From positions 643,501 to 707,500 of the forward strand of contig JACKEY010000004.1 of NCBI GenBank assembly GCA_020632755.1: a DNA stretch of 64,000 nucleotides. The letters run 5' to 3'. The DNA is from Alphaproteobacteria bacterium (GTDB taxonomy: Bacteria > Myxococcota_A > UBA796 > UBA2385). Positions 39,622-49,322 of the stretch are shown here, in pieces. The translations under genes and the position numbers were made by a program. Numbering within the stretch: position 1 is the stretch's first letter; the number at the start of each line of letters is the position of its first letter. The notes beneath the pieces are model-generated. The model did no database searches, was not told where the DNA came from, and was given only the letters and a program-made list of their open reading frames with translations.

Positions 39622-42402
39622 ATGCGCCGTCCCTCCGTCGACCTCCTCGGTTCCCTGCTGTCCCGCACGGCGATGCTCGCGGCCGGCCTGGGCCTGCTCG
39701 CGGCGCCCGCCGTGGCCGAAGAGCTGCCCGGCCTGCCGCTGTCCTTCGACGTCGGCGCCGACGGCGGGTGGCGCCTCGGCGCAGATCTGCCTCCCGCCTT
39801 CGTGGCGGCCGGGGCGCAGCCCGGCTGGATCCTGACCGCCGTGGACGGCGTCGGGTTCAGCGACCCGAAGGCCGCCCAGCGCCGCGTCGCGTCGGGTCCG
39901 GCCCGTGAGGTGCAGCTGCGGTTCCGCCTGCCGCCGCCGCCCGATCAGCCGCCGGCGGCCCCCGACGCCGAGCCCACCGTGCCCGACACCATCCTGGTCG
40001 TCGAGCGGGCCCCGCTGGTGCACGTCGAGCAGCTGGGCGTGCTGCCCTGGCCCGATGGCTTCGTCGTCCCCGACGCCGCCGCCTGGCAGGAGACGCTGAC
40101 CGCCGCGCCCGCGCTGGTCGATGGCGAAGGCCGCACCTGGGTGTTCGACAGCGTGACCGGCGCCCTGCAGCCGCGCGAGGGCGCCGAGCTGTCCCGCCGC
40201 AAGGTGCCCGACGTGTTCTGGCACCTGGCCGACGCCGAGTGGGTGGTCGACCGCTCCAGCGGCATCGAGGGCGGCGACCGCGAGTGGGCCCAGCAGGGTC
40301 TGGCGGCGGCCACCCGCCTGGATCGTTTCCAGGCCGAGGCCGGCGATCACCTGGTCCAGCCGCGCAGCGACGGCCTCGAGGTGCTGCGCGTCGAGTTCCC
40401 CCGCGGCACGCCGCTGCTGCCCACCTGCAACCCGGTGGTCCCCGAGACCTGCCTGGCCGGCGGCACCCGCATCCTCGACGAGCTGATGCCGCGGCCCGGC
40501 GCCCGGGACGAAGCCTGGCGCCAGCTGGGCCTGGCCTGCGCCGGCGGCGTGCACCGCGCCTGCTACGAAGCCGTGGCCCTCGAAGACGAGCGCCTGGCCC
40601 CGCAGGCCGACCAGTGTGTCGACGGAGACGTCGGCGCCTGCAACGCCGTCGCCGAGCGGCGGCTGAAGCGCGCCAAGGACAAGCCCGACGACCTGGTCAT
40701 CGGCCTGCTCGAGTACGCCTGCGAGCTCGAGGGCTCCGGCAGCCTGGGCGAGCGCCTGCGGCGGATCGAAGACGTCGGTGCGGGCTGCATGATGCTGGCC
40801 GACGCCTACGACACCCTCGAGATGCCCGATCAGGCCCTGCTCAACATCGACCGGGCCTGCGTCGTCGGTCGGGCCGACGCCTGCGAGGAGGCCGCCGACC
40901 GCCGCCACCAGGCCTTCGCCGCCCGCACCGTGCGCGAGTGCGAGGACACCGAGCACCCCGTCGCCGCCAGCTGCGTCGAGCTGGGCCGCCTGCTGTCCGT
41001 CGAAGAAGTCGCCGCCGCCAGCCTGGACGACTTCGGGTCCTTCCTGCGCGCCTGCGAGCTCGGCGCCAACGACGGCTGCATCGAGCTCGGCGACTTCGTC
41101 GACCGCTGGGGCATCGAGAACCAGCGCGTCATCGACGCCGAGAAGCAGCTGCGCAGCGCCTGCCTGGACGGCGAGCAGCGTGCCTGCCTGGGCGCCGCCC
41201 ACCTGCTGGTCCGCCACGAGCCCCGGACGGAAGCCTACCGGGAAGCCCTGGTCCTGTTCACCGAAGCCTGCGAGGCCGGCCTGTCCGACGCCTGCGTCGC
41301 CGGCGCCGAGCAGCGCCGCATCGGCTACGCCAAGAAGACCGAGGCCCCGCCCCAGGACGACATGTGGGCCATGGCCTGCGACCTGCACTCCGCCGACGGC
41401 TGCGCCGGCCTGGGCGATCGCCTCTCCCGCAGCAAGCAGACCTGGCCCGGCGCCTTCGACGCCTGGACCCGCTCCTGCGACCTCGGCCAGGCCCCCTCCT
41501 GCACCGACCTCGGCCTGCTCGTCGAGCGCAAGCACGACCCGTGGACCGGCGAGCAGCCCCGCGACAGCTACCTGACGACCGCCTGCGACAACGGCGATGC
41601 CGAGGGCTGCTACTGGCTGGCCGAAGACGACCTGCCCCGCCGGGGCGAGCCCTCCGAAGACGCCTACCTCCTCCTCGACCGCTCCTGCGAGGGCGAGTAC
41701 GGCCCCGGCTGCGCCGAGCTCGCCGACGTGCACCTCGACCGCAAGACCAGCTTCGACGACGAGATCGCCGCGCGGCACCTCGACACCGCCTGCTCGAACA
41801 GCCACTTCGACAGCTGCCGCACCCTGGGCGTGATGTTCATGCGCGGCAAGGGCGTCGAGCGCGACCGCCAGCGGGCCAACGAGCTGCTCGAGAAGTTCCG
41901 GCTGAACGCGCCCCGCAAGCACGTGCGGCTGGGCCTGCACGCCGGCCTGCCCACCGGCGCGGGCGGCGAGCTCGAGCTGGTGCTGCCCATCCCCGTCGGC
42001 CCGGCGATCAGCGTCGGCGGCACCTACAGCTACATGCCCTGGAGCGGCTCGGTCATGGCGCTGCTGGTCGGCCAGGACTCGCCGTCCACGCCGCCGGATC
42101 TGCAGTCCATCTCGCTCATCGCCCGGCTGTACCCGAACACCCAGGCCCGCGGGCTCTACGGCGCCGTCGCGGTGCACCAGATCGACGCGCTGGGCGGCTC
42201 GCTCACCGAAGACCTGCAGCGGCAGGGCCTGTCGGGTCGCGTCGGCTACCGGACCGACCGCAAGTCGATCTACACCAGCCTGGAGATCGGCTTCGGCCAG
42301 TACGGCTTCGTCGACCTGAACGACTTCGACGAGGACGAAGAGGGGCTCATCCCGCTCGTGATGCCGGCGCTGGCCTTCTCCGTGGGTGTGGCCTTCCTGT
42401 AG
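39622..42402 (+). CDS. Exported PDZ - Sel1-like Cys-rich repeat - beta-barrel fusion protein
   Basis: 926 residues; ATG 39622 after AGGAAG. A Sec signal ends in 'APAVAEEL'. A PDZ-like domain follows (residues 50-95, 'AGAQPGWILTAVDGVGFSD'). Residues about 270-760 are Sel1-like helical repeats unusually rich in Cys, roughly two per repeat ('CELGANDGCIELG', 'ACNAVAERR', 'SCEGEYGPGCAELADVH'), fitting disulfide-locked repeats. The last 155 residues switch to alternating strands ('KHVRLGLHAGLPTG', 'VGGTYSYMPWSG') and end in Phe-Leu, like an outer-membrane barrel. The combination in one chain suggests a periplasmic scaffold fixed in the outer membrane. Its stop directly abuts that of the convergent gene. 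Confidence 0.75.
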   Translation: MRRPSVDLLGSLLSRTAMLAAGLGLLAAPAVAEELPGLPLSFDVGADGGWRLGADLPPAFVAAGAQPGWILTAVDGVGFSDPKAAQRRVASGPAREVQLRFRLPPPPDQPPAAPDAEPTVPDTILVVERAPLVHVEQLGVLPWPDGFVVPDAAAWQETLTAAPALVDGEGRTWVFDSVTGALQPREGAELSRRKVPDVFWHLADAEWVVDRSSGIEGGDREWAQQGLAAATRLDRFQAEAGDHLVQPRSDGLEVLRVEFPRGTPLLPTCNPVVPETCLAGGTRILDELMPRPGARDEAWRQLGLACAGGVHRACYEAVALEDERLAPQADQCVDGDVGACNAVAERRLKRAKDKPDDLVIGLLEYACELEGSGSLGERLRRIEDVGAGCMMLADAYDTLEMPDQALLNIDRACVVGRADACEEAADRRHQAFAARTVRECEDTEHPVAASCVELGRLLSVEEVAAASLDDFGSFLRACELGANDGCIELGDFVDRWGIENQRVIDAEKQLRSACLDGEQRACLGAAHLLVRHEPRTEAYREALVLFTEACEAGLSDACVAGAEQRRIGYAKKTEAPPQDDMWAMACDLHSADGCAGLGDRLSRSKQTWPGAFDAWTRSCDLGQAPSCTDLGLLVERKHDPWTGEQPRDSYLTTACDNGDAEGCYWLAEDDLPRRGEPSEDAYLLLDRSCEGEYGPGCAELADVHLDRKTSFDDEIAARHLDTACSNSHFDSCRTLGVMFMRGKGVERDRQRANELLEKFRLNAPRKHVRLGLHAGLPTGAGGELELVLPIPVGPAISVGGTYSYMPWSGSVMALLVGQDSPSTPPDLQSISLIARLYPNTQARGLYGAVAVHQIDALGGSLTEDLQRQGLSGRVGYRTDRKSIYTSLEIGFGQYGFVDLNDFDEDEEGLIPLVMPALAFSVGVAFL

Positions 42403-43434
42403 TCAGCGCTTCTCGCCCTTCTCCTTCTTCTCCTTCTTGCCCTTCTCCTTCTTCTTCTTGCCGTCGTCGGGCGGCGGGGGCGGAGGAGGCGGCGCGACGA
42501 GCTGGCTGATGTCCAGGCTGGCGCCGTCGGCCGTGACCAGCCACAGCCCGCCCTGGTGGGCCACGTAGGTCGCCTGGAAGTCCGGGAGGGTGGCGGCGAC
42601 CAGGGCGCCGACCTGGCGCTGGCGCTCCGGGTCCAGCAGGTCGTCGAGGATCGGCGGGCGGAAGGCGCCGGGCAGCACCAGCACGGCGTCTGCGTCGGCC
42701 ACCAGCCAGGCGGAGCGGATGCCGGCGGGGGTCGCGTATTGGGCGAGGTGCAGGCCGGGGCGGACCCCGAGACCGCTGCCGTCGCCGGGCACGGCCGTGC
42801 CGTCCAGCCACGGGCCGCTGGTCGTGCCGCGGGGCGCGATCAGCACGTTCGCGGAGCTGTCGCCGGCCCGCTCCTCGGCCAGCAGCCGCTCGCCGTCGAC
42901 GGGCAGCGACATCGACCAGCGCAGATCGGGCTGGAGCGACAGCGCGGTGCGCAGCTCGCCGCGGGCCACGGTGTCGGCCTTGCCCTGTTCGGCGGCGCGC
43001 TCGGCCTCGAGCGACCCCCGCAGCAGGAAGATGCGCGAGGCCAGCGCCGGGCGCACGATCTCGCCCAGGCAGCCGAGCTGGGCCACGGCCAGGTCCAGCC
43101 GGTCGAAGGCGTCGACCCGCTGGCGGTCTTCCCACGACGCCTCGGCGCGCACGAGCTCGGCCTCGACCTGGGCCATCGTGGTGGGCTGGCCGGTGCAGCG
43201 GCGCAGCACCGCGTCGCCCAGGACCTGGGGCGGGGCGTCCAGCAGCTGGTCCAGATCGACGGTGGCGAGCTGCTCGGCGGGCAGGCCGGTGCGCTCCGCG
43301 ACCACGCCCGGCAGGGTGGCGGCGGTGGTCGCGTCGACGTCGTGCACGATGGGCACGCGGTCGCGCGGGACCGTCACGCCGGCCTGGGCCGAGGGGCTGC
43401 CGATCAGCAGGGCGAGCAGGGCGGTGAGGGGCAC
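42403..43434 (-). CDS. Secreted protein of a kinase-linked family, with Lys-rich tail
   Basis: 343 residues, GTG start with GGAG upstream, 41 bp after the kinase gene. Signal peptide ends in 'SAQAGV'. The mature part has a helical half with 'RRCTGQPTTM' and 'AQLGCLGEI' and then a beta half with 'GPWLDGTAVPG' and 'VRPGLHLAQY'. The last 35 residues are a run of prolines, then Lys/Glu (GKKKKEKG). Its layout matches the secreted protein at 49280, also next to a PEGA kinase: helices with paired Cys, the 'WLDG' strand, 'PG(A/L)H' turn and a final beta domain. Function unknown; probably reports or transmits an envelope signal with the kinase. Confidence 0.6.
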   Translation of the reverse strand: MPLTALLALLIGSPSAQAGVTVPRDRVPIVHDVDATTAATLPGVVAERTGLPAEQLATVDLDQLLDAPPQVLGDAVLRRCTGQPTTMAQVEAELVRAEASWEDRQRVDAFDRLDLAVAQLGCLGEIVRPALASRIFLLRGSLEAERAAEQGKADTVARGELRTALSLQPDLRWSMSLPVDGERLLAEERAGDSSANVLIAPRGTTSGPWLDGTAVPGDGSGLGVRPGLHLAQYATPAGIRSAWLVADADAVLVLPGAFRPPILDDLLDPERQRQVGALVAATLPDFQATYVAHQGGLWLVTADGASLDISQLVAPPPPPPPPDDGKKKKEKGKKEKKEKGEKR

Positions 43435-43475
43435 GGCGGGGCTCCGGGAGCGGGCGGCCGCGCCCCTGGTGGGAC

Positions 43476-45572
43476 TCAGGGCGTGCCGCAGGCCGAGTTG
43501 GTGTCGAAGCTGTAGCAGATCTCGACCGTCGCGTCGGCGCGCACGACCACCGGGATGCGGGTCGACTCCCCGTTGGCGCTCTGCACCTCCAGGACGTGGC
43601 TGCCTTCCGGCAACACGTAGCCGGCGCCGGAGCGTTCCAGGGTCTTGCCGCCGACGCGCACGGTGTGGGCGCTCGGCACGGTCCGCACCTGCACGATGCC
43701 GACGGGGTCCTGGGGAGGGGGAGGGGCGCTGGTGCCGGCACCGCTGCCGCCGTCCTGGCCCGAGGTCGGGGCGAGGACCTTGATGACGCGCGGCTCGCTG
43801 CTGGATCCCGAGGAGGTCGTGCGGGTCGTGCCTGCCGAGGTGCCGCTGGAGGGAGGAGTGGAGGCACCGGCCGAGGTGGTGCCCTTGTCCGGTTGTGTGG
43901 CTGGCGGCGGGTCGTCCGGAGGAGGCGCGTCCGGGTCGTCCGGGGCGTCACGCTCGGCGTGGTAGTCGAAGGGCTCGGTCACGGTGAGGGGCACGCGCAG
44001 GACCTCGTCCTGCCCGGTCATGTGCGCGGGCGGCGTCGGGCGAGGGTCCGGCACCGGATCGTCCGCCAGCAGCCGCGGCACCACGACGATCGCGCCGATC
44101 ACACCGGCCACCAGCAGGCCGCCGACGATGCCGAGCAGCATCCCGCGCCCCGATCCGCCGGAGGCCGCGGGGGGGGCTGTGTCCTGGGGGATCGCCACGG
44201 GCGGCGTCGCCCGTGGCGGGATCGACTGAGGGGGCACCGACTGCGGCGGCACCGACTGCGGGGGCGCCGACCGGGTCGAGCGGATCTGCGCGGCCAGCTC
44301 GTCGGCGCGATCCGGCGACGGCGCCAGGGTCGGCGGCGGGCGGTCTCCGTGGGCGCCGCCGGCCTCGGCGATGGCGTCTTCGCGCAGGGCCTGGAAGTCG
44401 CCCGAGTCGAAAGGCGCGGTCGTCAAGCCGGGGTCGTCGTCCCGGGCCAGGGACGCCAGGTTGCGGGGCTCGCCGCGCGGCTCGGCGCGGGTCACTGCGT
44501 CGACGACGTCTTCGATCGGCGCGATGGTGCCGCCCGACAGGTTCGGGATCGAGGACGGCTCGTCCGCTGCGATGCCGCCTTCGCGGGGCGGCGGCAGGAA
44601 CAGCAGCGAGGTGTCCCCGCTGCCGCTGCCGCGCATGCTGATGAGCGGCTTGAGCGTCTCGCGCAGGTCGCGGTCCTCGGCGATGATCGAGACGATGTCG
44701 GAGTCGGGGTGGTCTTCCGCCAGGTCCGGCGCGGTCAGCGGGTTGGCCAGCCGCTCGACGATCGGGGCGTCGGGCAGGGCCGCCACGATGGCGTCGAGGT
44801 CGGCCGCCATCTGCTCGCCGTCTTCGTAGCGATCCTCGAACCGGAACCGCGTCGCCTTCTTGATGACCTCGGCCAGCGCGTCGGGGATGCCGGCGAGTGC
44901 TTCGCCATGGGACTCGGCGTTGTGCAGGGCGCTCGGCCGGCGTCCGGTCAGCAGGAACCACAGGCTGGCGCCCCAGGCGTAGATGTCGGCGCGGCCGTCG
45001 ACTTCCTTGGCGCTCTCGCGCTGCTCGGGCGGCATGAAGGCCCAGGTGCCCATCACCATGCCGGTGCGCGTCATGTTCGCGTTCCGCGGCACCCCGCGTG
45101 CGATGCCGAAGTCGGCGATCTTCAGCACGTCGTGGCGGTCGACCAGGATGTTCTCGGGCTTGATGTCGCGGTGGACCAGGCCCTCGTCGTGGGCGACCTT
45201 GAGCGCCCGGGCGATGACGGCGCCGATGCGCGCGACCTCGCGCGGCGACATCGGCCCGTCCTTCTCGACCCGGCCCGCCAGGCTGCCCTTCTCGGCGAGC
45301 TCCATCACCAGGTAGACGCCGGCGGCGTCTTCGATGACGTCGTGCACCATCAGGATGTTGGGGTGGCGGAGGGCGGCCTGGGCGTAGGCCTCGTTCTCGA
45401 AGCGCTCGCGGATCTGCGCGCGCTGCGCGAACTGCCGGTGCAGCAGCTTGATGGCCCGGTGGACGCCCATGCGCGTGTCGAAGGCGAGCAGCACGACGGA
45501 CATGCCGCCGACGCCGAGCACGCGCTCGATGCGGTAGCGACCGCCTTGCAGGCTGTGGGGCGTCTTCTTCAT
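43476..45572 (-). CDS. Transmembrane Ser/Thr protein kinase with C-terminal PEGA-like domain
   Basis: 698 residues. Kinase domain (12-270): Gly-rich 'LGVGGMSVVLL', Lys42 in 'AIKLL', 'HRDIKPENIL', 'DFGIARG', and activation end 'GTWAFMPPEQR'. A long low-complexity cytoplasmic linker follows, including 'PPQSVPPQSVPPQSIPP' repeats, then one membrane helix ('MLLGIVGGLLVAGVIGAIVV'), a Pro/Ser/Thr-rich periplasmic stalk and a C-terminal domain of about 75 residues ('VQVRTVPSAHTVRVGGKTL') of PEGA type with two Cys. Eukaryote-like kinases of this build are frequent in Myxococcota. Substrate unknown; the PP2C protein at 22768 is a candidate opponent. Confidence 0.92.
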   Translation of the reverse strand: MKKTPHSLQGGRYRIERVLGVGGMSVVLLAFDTRMGVHRAIKLLHRQFAQRAQIRERFENEAYAQAALRHPNILMVHDVIEDAAGVYLVMELAEKGSLAGRVEKDGPMSPREVARIGAVIARALKVAHDEGLVHRDIKPENILVDRHDVLKIADFGIARGVPRNANMTRTGMVMGTWAFMPPEQRESAKEVDGRADIYAWGASLWFLLTGRRPSALHNAESHGEALAGIPDALAEVIKKATRFRFEDRYEDGEQMAADLDAIVAALPDAPIVERLANPLTAPDLAEDHPDSDIVSIIAEDRDLRETLKPLISMRGSGSGDTSLLFLPPPREGGIAADEPSSIPNLSGGTIAPIEDVVDAVTRAEPRGEPRNLASLARDDDPGLTTAPFDSGDFQALREDAIAEAGGAHGDRPPPTLAPSPDRADELAAQIRSTRSAPPQSVPPQSVPPQSIPPRATPPVAIPQDTAPPAASGGSGRGMLLGIVGGLLVAGVIGAIVVVPRLLADDPVPDPRPTPPAHMTGQDEVLRVPLTVTEPFDYHAERDAPDDPDAPPPDDPPPATQPDKGTTSAGASTPPSSGTSAGTTRTTSSGSSSEPRVIKVLAPTSGQDGGSGAGTSAPPPPQDPVGIVQVRTVPSAHTVRVGGKTLERSGAGYVLPEGSHVLEVQSANGESTRIPVVVRADATVEICYSFDTNSACGTP

Positions 45573-45743
45573 GGAGCCGAGCGGGGGAGGGGAGGGCGGG
45601 ACCGGGTGAGCCTATCGCGGGCGGGGTCGCGACCGCGCGCGTTAGCCCACCCGCCCGGTGGAGGAGCAGCGCGAGGTCCCGGTCCGGACGGACCCCGGCC
45701 TCCTCCACGGCCCCTCTGTCGGCGCACACCTCCCGAGAGTTCC

Positions 45744-47525
45744 ATGACCGCCTCCTCCCGCCCCTCGACCGTCTCCGCCCTGCTCACCGAGCTGGTCGCG
45801 ACGGCCGCCGCCGCCGCCGGCCACGACGGCGTCCTCGACGCGCTCGAGCCGGCCTCGCCGACCAGCAACCCGAGCTTCGGCGACTACCAGAGCAACCACG
45901 CCTTCCGGCTGGGCAAGGCGCTCAAGACCAACCCCCGCGCCGTGGCCGAGGCGGTGAAGGCCGCGCTGCCGGTCCACCCGGCCGTCGTCCGCGCCGACGT
46001 GGCGGGCCCGGGCTTCCTCAACTTCCACCTGGACGACGCCTGGCTGGCCGGCCACGTCGTCGCCCAGGTCCAGGACACCCGCGGTGGGGTCGAGGATCGC
46101 GGCCAGGGCCGCACCGTGGTCATCGACTACAGCAGCCCGAACGTCGCCAAGCGCATGCACATCGGCCACATGCGCAGCACCATCATCGGCAACGCCCTGC
46201 ACCGGCTCTACGAAGCCGGTGGCTACCGGGTGGTGGCCGACAACCACATCGGCGACTGGGGCACCCAGTTCGGCATGCTGATCGTGGGCTGGCGGAACTG
46301 GCTCGACGAAGCCGCCTTCGCCGACGACGCCATCGGCGAGCTGGAGCGGCTGTACGTCAAGTTCCGCGAGGAAGCCGCCGCCGACCCGACCCTGGACGAT
46401 CTGGCCCGCGCCGAGACCGCGAAGCTGCAGGCCGGGGACCCCGACAACCGGGCGCTGTGGCTCAAGTTCATCGACATCTCGATGGTCGAGTTCAACGGCG
46501 TCTACGACCGGCTGGGCGTGCGCTTCGACGAGACCCTGGGCGAGAGCGCCTACAACCATGCCCTGCCCGGCGTGGTCGACGACCTGCTCGACGCCGGCAT
46601 CGCGGTCGAGGACGCCGGCGCCGTGGTGGTCCGCTACCCCGACGATCACGACGTCAAGGCCGTGCGCGGCAAGCTGCTGGTCATCCGCAAGCAGGACGGC
46701 GCCTACCTGTACGGCACCACCGACCTCGCGACCCTCGAGCATCGGCTGTCCACCTGGTCTCCGGCCGAGATCGTCTACGTCACCGACGGGCGGCAGCAGC
46801 TGCACTTCCAGCAGGTCTTCGCCGCCTGGCAGGCCTGGCGTGCCCACCGCGGCCTGCCGGCCGACGGGGTCGCCCTGCGCCACATGTGGTTCGGCACGCT
46901 CAAGCTGCCCGAGGGCATGATGTCGACCCGCAAGGGCAACGTGATCCGGCTGGTCGAGCTGCTCGACGAGGCCGTGCGGCGCGCCCGGGCGGTGGTCGAC
47001 GAGAAGTCGCCGGACCTGCCCGACGCCCTGCGCGCCGAGATCGCCGAGGCCGTGGGCATCGGCGCCGTGCGCTACTCCGACCTCAGCCAGAACCCGCAGT
47101 CGGACGTGTCCTTCGACTGGGACCGCATGCTGGCCATGGAAGGCAACACCGCGCCCTTCCTGATGTACAGCCTGGCGCGCTGTCGCAGCATCCAGCGCAA
47201 GGCGGACCTGGCGCCAGGGGAGACCCCGCTGGCGCCGGCGGCCAACGGCGCCCTGGTGCACGAGCGGGAGCGCGCGCTGCTGCGCCTGCTCGCGCGCTTC
47301 CCGGAGTCGGTGGCGGCCGCGCTGGAGACCCAGCGGCCGAACCTGCTCTGCGATCACCTCTTCGAGATCGCCCAGGCCTTCAACCGGTTCTACTTCGACG
47401 TGCGCGTGCTCGACGCCGACAGCGACGACCAGCGCGCCGCGCGCCTCGCCCTGGTCGAGCTCAGCGCCGCCGTCCTGTCACGGGGCCTCGGGCTGCTCGG
47501 CGTGCCGGCCCTCGACCGTATGTGA
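45744..47525 (+). CDS. argS: Arginyl-tRNA synthetase
   Basis: 593 residues. An N-terminal additional domain (1-110) for tRNA D-loop recognition, the HIGH motif in 'PNVAKRMHIGHMRSTI' at about residue 139, 'DNHIGDWGTQFGM', and a KMSKS equivalent 'MMSTRKGNVI' at about 392, then the alpha-helical anticodon domain ('LVHERERALLRLLARFPE') with the typical C-terminus 'LGLLGVPALDRM'. It charges tRNA-Arg. ATG 45744 is chosen as the first codon before conserved sequence. TTAGCC about 105 nt upstream is a possible -10. Confidence 0.97.
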   Translation: MTASSRPSTVSALLTELVATAAAAAGHDGVLDALEPASPTSNPSFGDYQSNHAFRLGKALKTNPRAVAEAVKAALPVHPAVVRADVAGPGFLNFHLDDAWLAGHVVAQVQDTRGGVEDRGQGRTVVIDYSSPNVAKRMHIGHMRSTIIGNALHRLYEAGGYRVVADNHIGDWGTQFGMLIVGWRNWLDEAAFADDAIGELERLYVKFREEAAADPTLDDLARAETAKLQAGDPDNRALWLKFIDISMVEFNGVYDRLGVRFDETLGESAYNHALPGVVDDLLDAGIAVEDAGAVVVRYPDDHDVKAVRGKLLVIRKQDGAYLYGTTDLATLEHRLSTWSPAEIVYVTDGRQQLHFQQVFAAWQAWRAHRGLPADGVALRHMWFGTLKLPEGMMSTRKGNVIRLVELLDEAVRRARAVVDEKSPDLPDALRAEIAEAVGIGAVRYSDLSQNPQSDVSFDWDRMLAMEGNTAPFLMYSLARCRSIQRKADLAPGETPLAPAANGALVHERERALLRLLARFPESVAAALETQRPNLLCDHLFEIAQAFNRFYFDVRVLDADSDDQRAARLALVELSAAVLSRGLGLLGVPALDRM

Positions 47526-47555
47526 AGCCTCGCTCTGGACGCGTCAACAACGGGG

Positions 47556-47561
47556 TAGAAT
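47556..47561 (+). promoter_or_regulatory. -10-like hexamer TAGAAT, 6 nt before kinase GTG
   Basis: TAGAAT is close to the sigma-70 -10 consensus and stands six bases before GTG 47568, 31 bp after the argS stop. No ribosome site is present. Confidence 0.5.
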
Positions 47562-47567
47562 CCTGCC

Positions 47568-49322
47568 GTGCCCACCTCCGCCCCCGGTCCTGCTTCGCCT
47601 GACGTCCTGGCTGACGGGACCCCGGTGCGCCTGGGCCGCTACCGGCTGGTGCGGCCCATCTCGACCGGCGGCATGGCGCGGGTGTTCGAGGGCCGTCGCG
47701 AGAGCCTGGCGGGCGTGGCGCCGCGGGTCGCGGTCAAGGTCATCCTGCCCGACTACGCCGACCATGACGGCTTCCAGCGGCTGTTCATCAACGAAGCGCG
47801 CATCGGGTCCCTGCTGACGCACCAGAACCTGGTCCAGATCCAGGACTTCGACCGCGAAGGCGACCGCTTCTACCTGGTGATGGAATTCGTCGAGGGCCTG
47901 ACCCTGCGGCGGGTCATCAGCCTGTGCCGCCGCCACGGCCTGCCGGTCCCCCTGTCGGTCATCGCCGAGATCGGCCGCCAGACCTGCGACGGACTGGAAC
48001 ACGCTCACCGCGCCCGCAGCGAGGACGGCCACGCCCTGCACCTGGTGCACCGCGACCTGAAGCCCAGCAACCTGATGCTCAACCCCCACGGGGTCGTGAA
48101 GCTGCTGGACTTCGGCATCAGCAAGGCGCTGCTGACCGGCGAGAAGGACGGCGCCGTGCGGGGTACCTGGGGCTACATGGCGCCCGAGCAGGCCCGGGGC
48201 GAAGAAGTGTCGGCGCCTGCCGATCTGTTCGGCCTGGCTGCGGTGCTCTACGAGCTGGCCGCCCTGCAGCCGCTGTTCGCCGAGCGGGGGCCGGACGAGA
48301 TCCGGGCCCTGCTCGAGAGCGACGAGGCCGCCCGCCGGGCCGCGGCGCTGACGGGCCCGATGGCGCCGCTGTCGGGCGTGCTGGTGCGGGCCCTGCAGCG
48401 CGACCCGGCCGCCCGGTTCACGTCGGCGTCGGCCATGGGGCGCGCCCTGGCCGGGCTGGTGGACGACCCGGTGCGCGCCCGGGACCGGCTGGTGCGCTTC
48501 CAGCAGGACATGACGGTGCGCGCCGAAGAAGCGCTGGCCGACGCCCGCGCCAAGGTCGGCGGTCCGGCGCACCGCAGCGCCGCGCCGGCCTCGGCGCCGT
48601 CGGCGGGCTCGGCGCCGGCCTCGACGATGGATCGCGGCGTCGGGCCGGGCCTGCCGGTGGCCATCGGCAGTCGCCAGGGCCCCGGCCTGCGCGAGCCGCC
48701 TTCGTCGGTGACGCCGACCCAGGGCGCCTCTCCCTGGCCCGGTCGGCTGCTGGCGGTGGGCCTGCCGCTGCTGGCCGTCGCCATCGTGCTGTTCACCGCC
48801 TGGAAGCTGCTGTCGGAGCGCATGCCGGCCGGGCCCGCCTCGGACCCGGCTCCCTCGGCCCCCGCAGCACCTGCCCTGGACCGGCTGGCCGACACTCCGG
48901 AACCTGCGGCGCCGGTCCGCCCGGCGCCCAGCGAACCCGAGCGCGCCGCAACGCCCGCCCCCGCGCCCGAGCGCGCGCCGACCCCCGCCCCGACGAAGGT
49001 CCCTGCGCCCACGGCGACCCCCGTCGCCGCGACCCCGGCGCCGTCGCCCACGCCGGCCCCGGTCGCCGCCGAGCCCGCCCCCGTGGAAGCCGCGGCCACC
49101 CATCGCGTGTCCATCGGCTCGACACCCCGCGCAGCCGTGATGGTGGACAAGCAGCCCCGGGGCTACACGCCCCTGGTCGGCGTCGAGCTGTCGCCCGGAC
49201 GGCACGCCGTCACCCTCGAGACCGAAGACGGGCGTCGCTCGACCTTCGCCATCCAGGTCGCGGCCGGACAGGACAACCAGTGGGTCTACGACTTCGAGAC
49301 GAAGAGCTTCCAGGAGCAGTAG
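47568..49322 (+). CDS. Transmembrane Ser/Thr protein kinase with C-terminal PEGA domain
   Basis: 584 residues, GTG start. Kinase domain (about 24-290): 'ISTGGMARVFEG', 'VAVKVI', 'HRDLKPSNLML' near residue 161, 'DFGISKAL', 'GTWGYMAPEQARGE'. The linker is Ala/Pro/Ser rich, a membrane helix lies at about 390-415 ('LLAVGLPLLAVAIVLF'), then a long Pro/Ala/Thr stalk ('APAPERAPTPAPTKVPAP') and a PEGA domain (505-575: 'SIGSTPRAAVMVDKQPRGYT', 'ELSPGRHAVTLET'). The next gene starts inside its 3' end, mirroring the kinase/secreted pair at 43476. Confidence 0.93.
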   Translation: MPTSAPGPASPDVLADGTPVRLGRYRLVRPISTGGMARVFEGRRESLAGVAPRVAVKVILPDYADHDGFQRLFINEARIGSLLTHQNLVQIQDFDREGDRFYLVMEFVEGLTLRRVISLCRRHGLPVPLSVIAEIGRQTCDGLEHAHRARSEDGHALHLVHRDLKPSNLMLNPHGVVKLLDFGISKALLTGEKDGAVRGTWGYMAPEQARGEEVSAPADLFGLAAVLYELAALQPLFAERGPDEIRALLESDEAARRAAALTGPMAPLSGVLVRALQRDPAARFTSASAMGRALAGLVDDPVRARDRLVRFQQDMTVRAEEALADARAKVGGPAHRSAAPASAPSAGSAPASTMDRGVGPGLPVAIGSRQGPGLREPPSSVTPTQGASPWPGRLLAVGLPLLAVAIVLFTAWKLLSERMPAGPASDPAPSAPAAPALDRLADTPEPAAPVRPAPSEPERAATPAPAPERAPTPAPTKVPAPTATPVAATPAPSPTPAPVAAEPAPVEAAATHRVSIGSTPRAAVMVDKQPRGYTPLVGVELSPGRHAVTLETEDGRRSTFAIQVAAGQDNQWVYDFETKSFQEQ

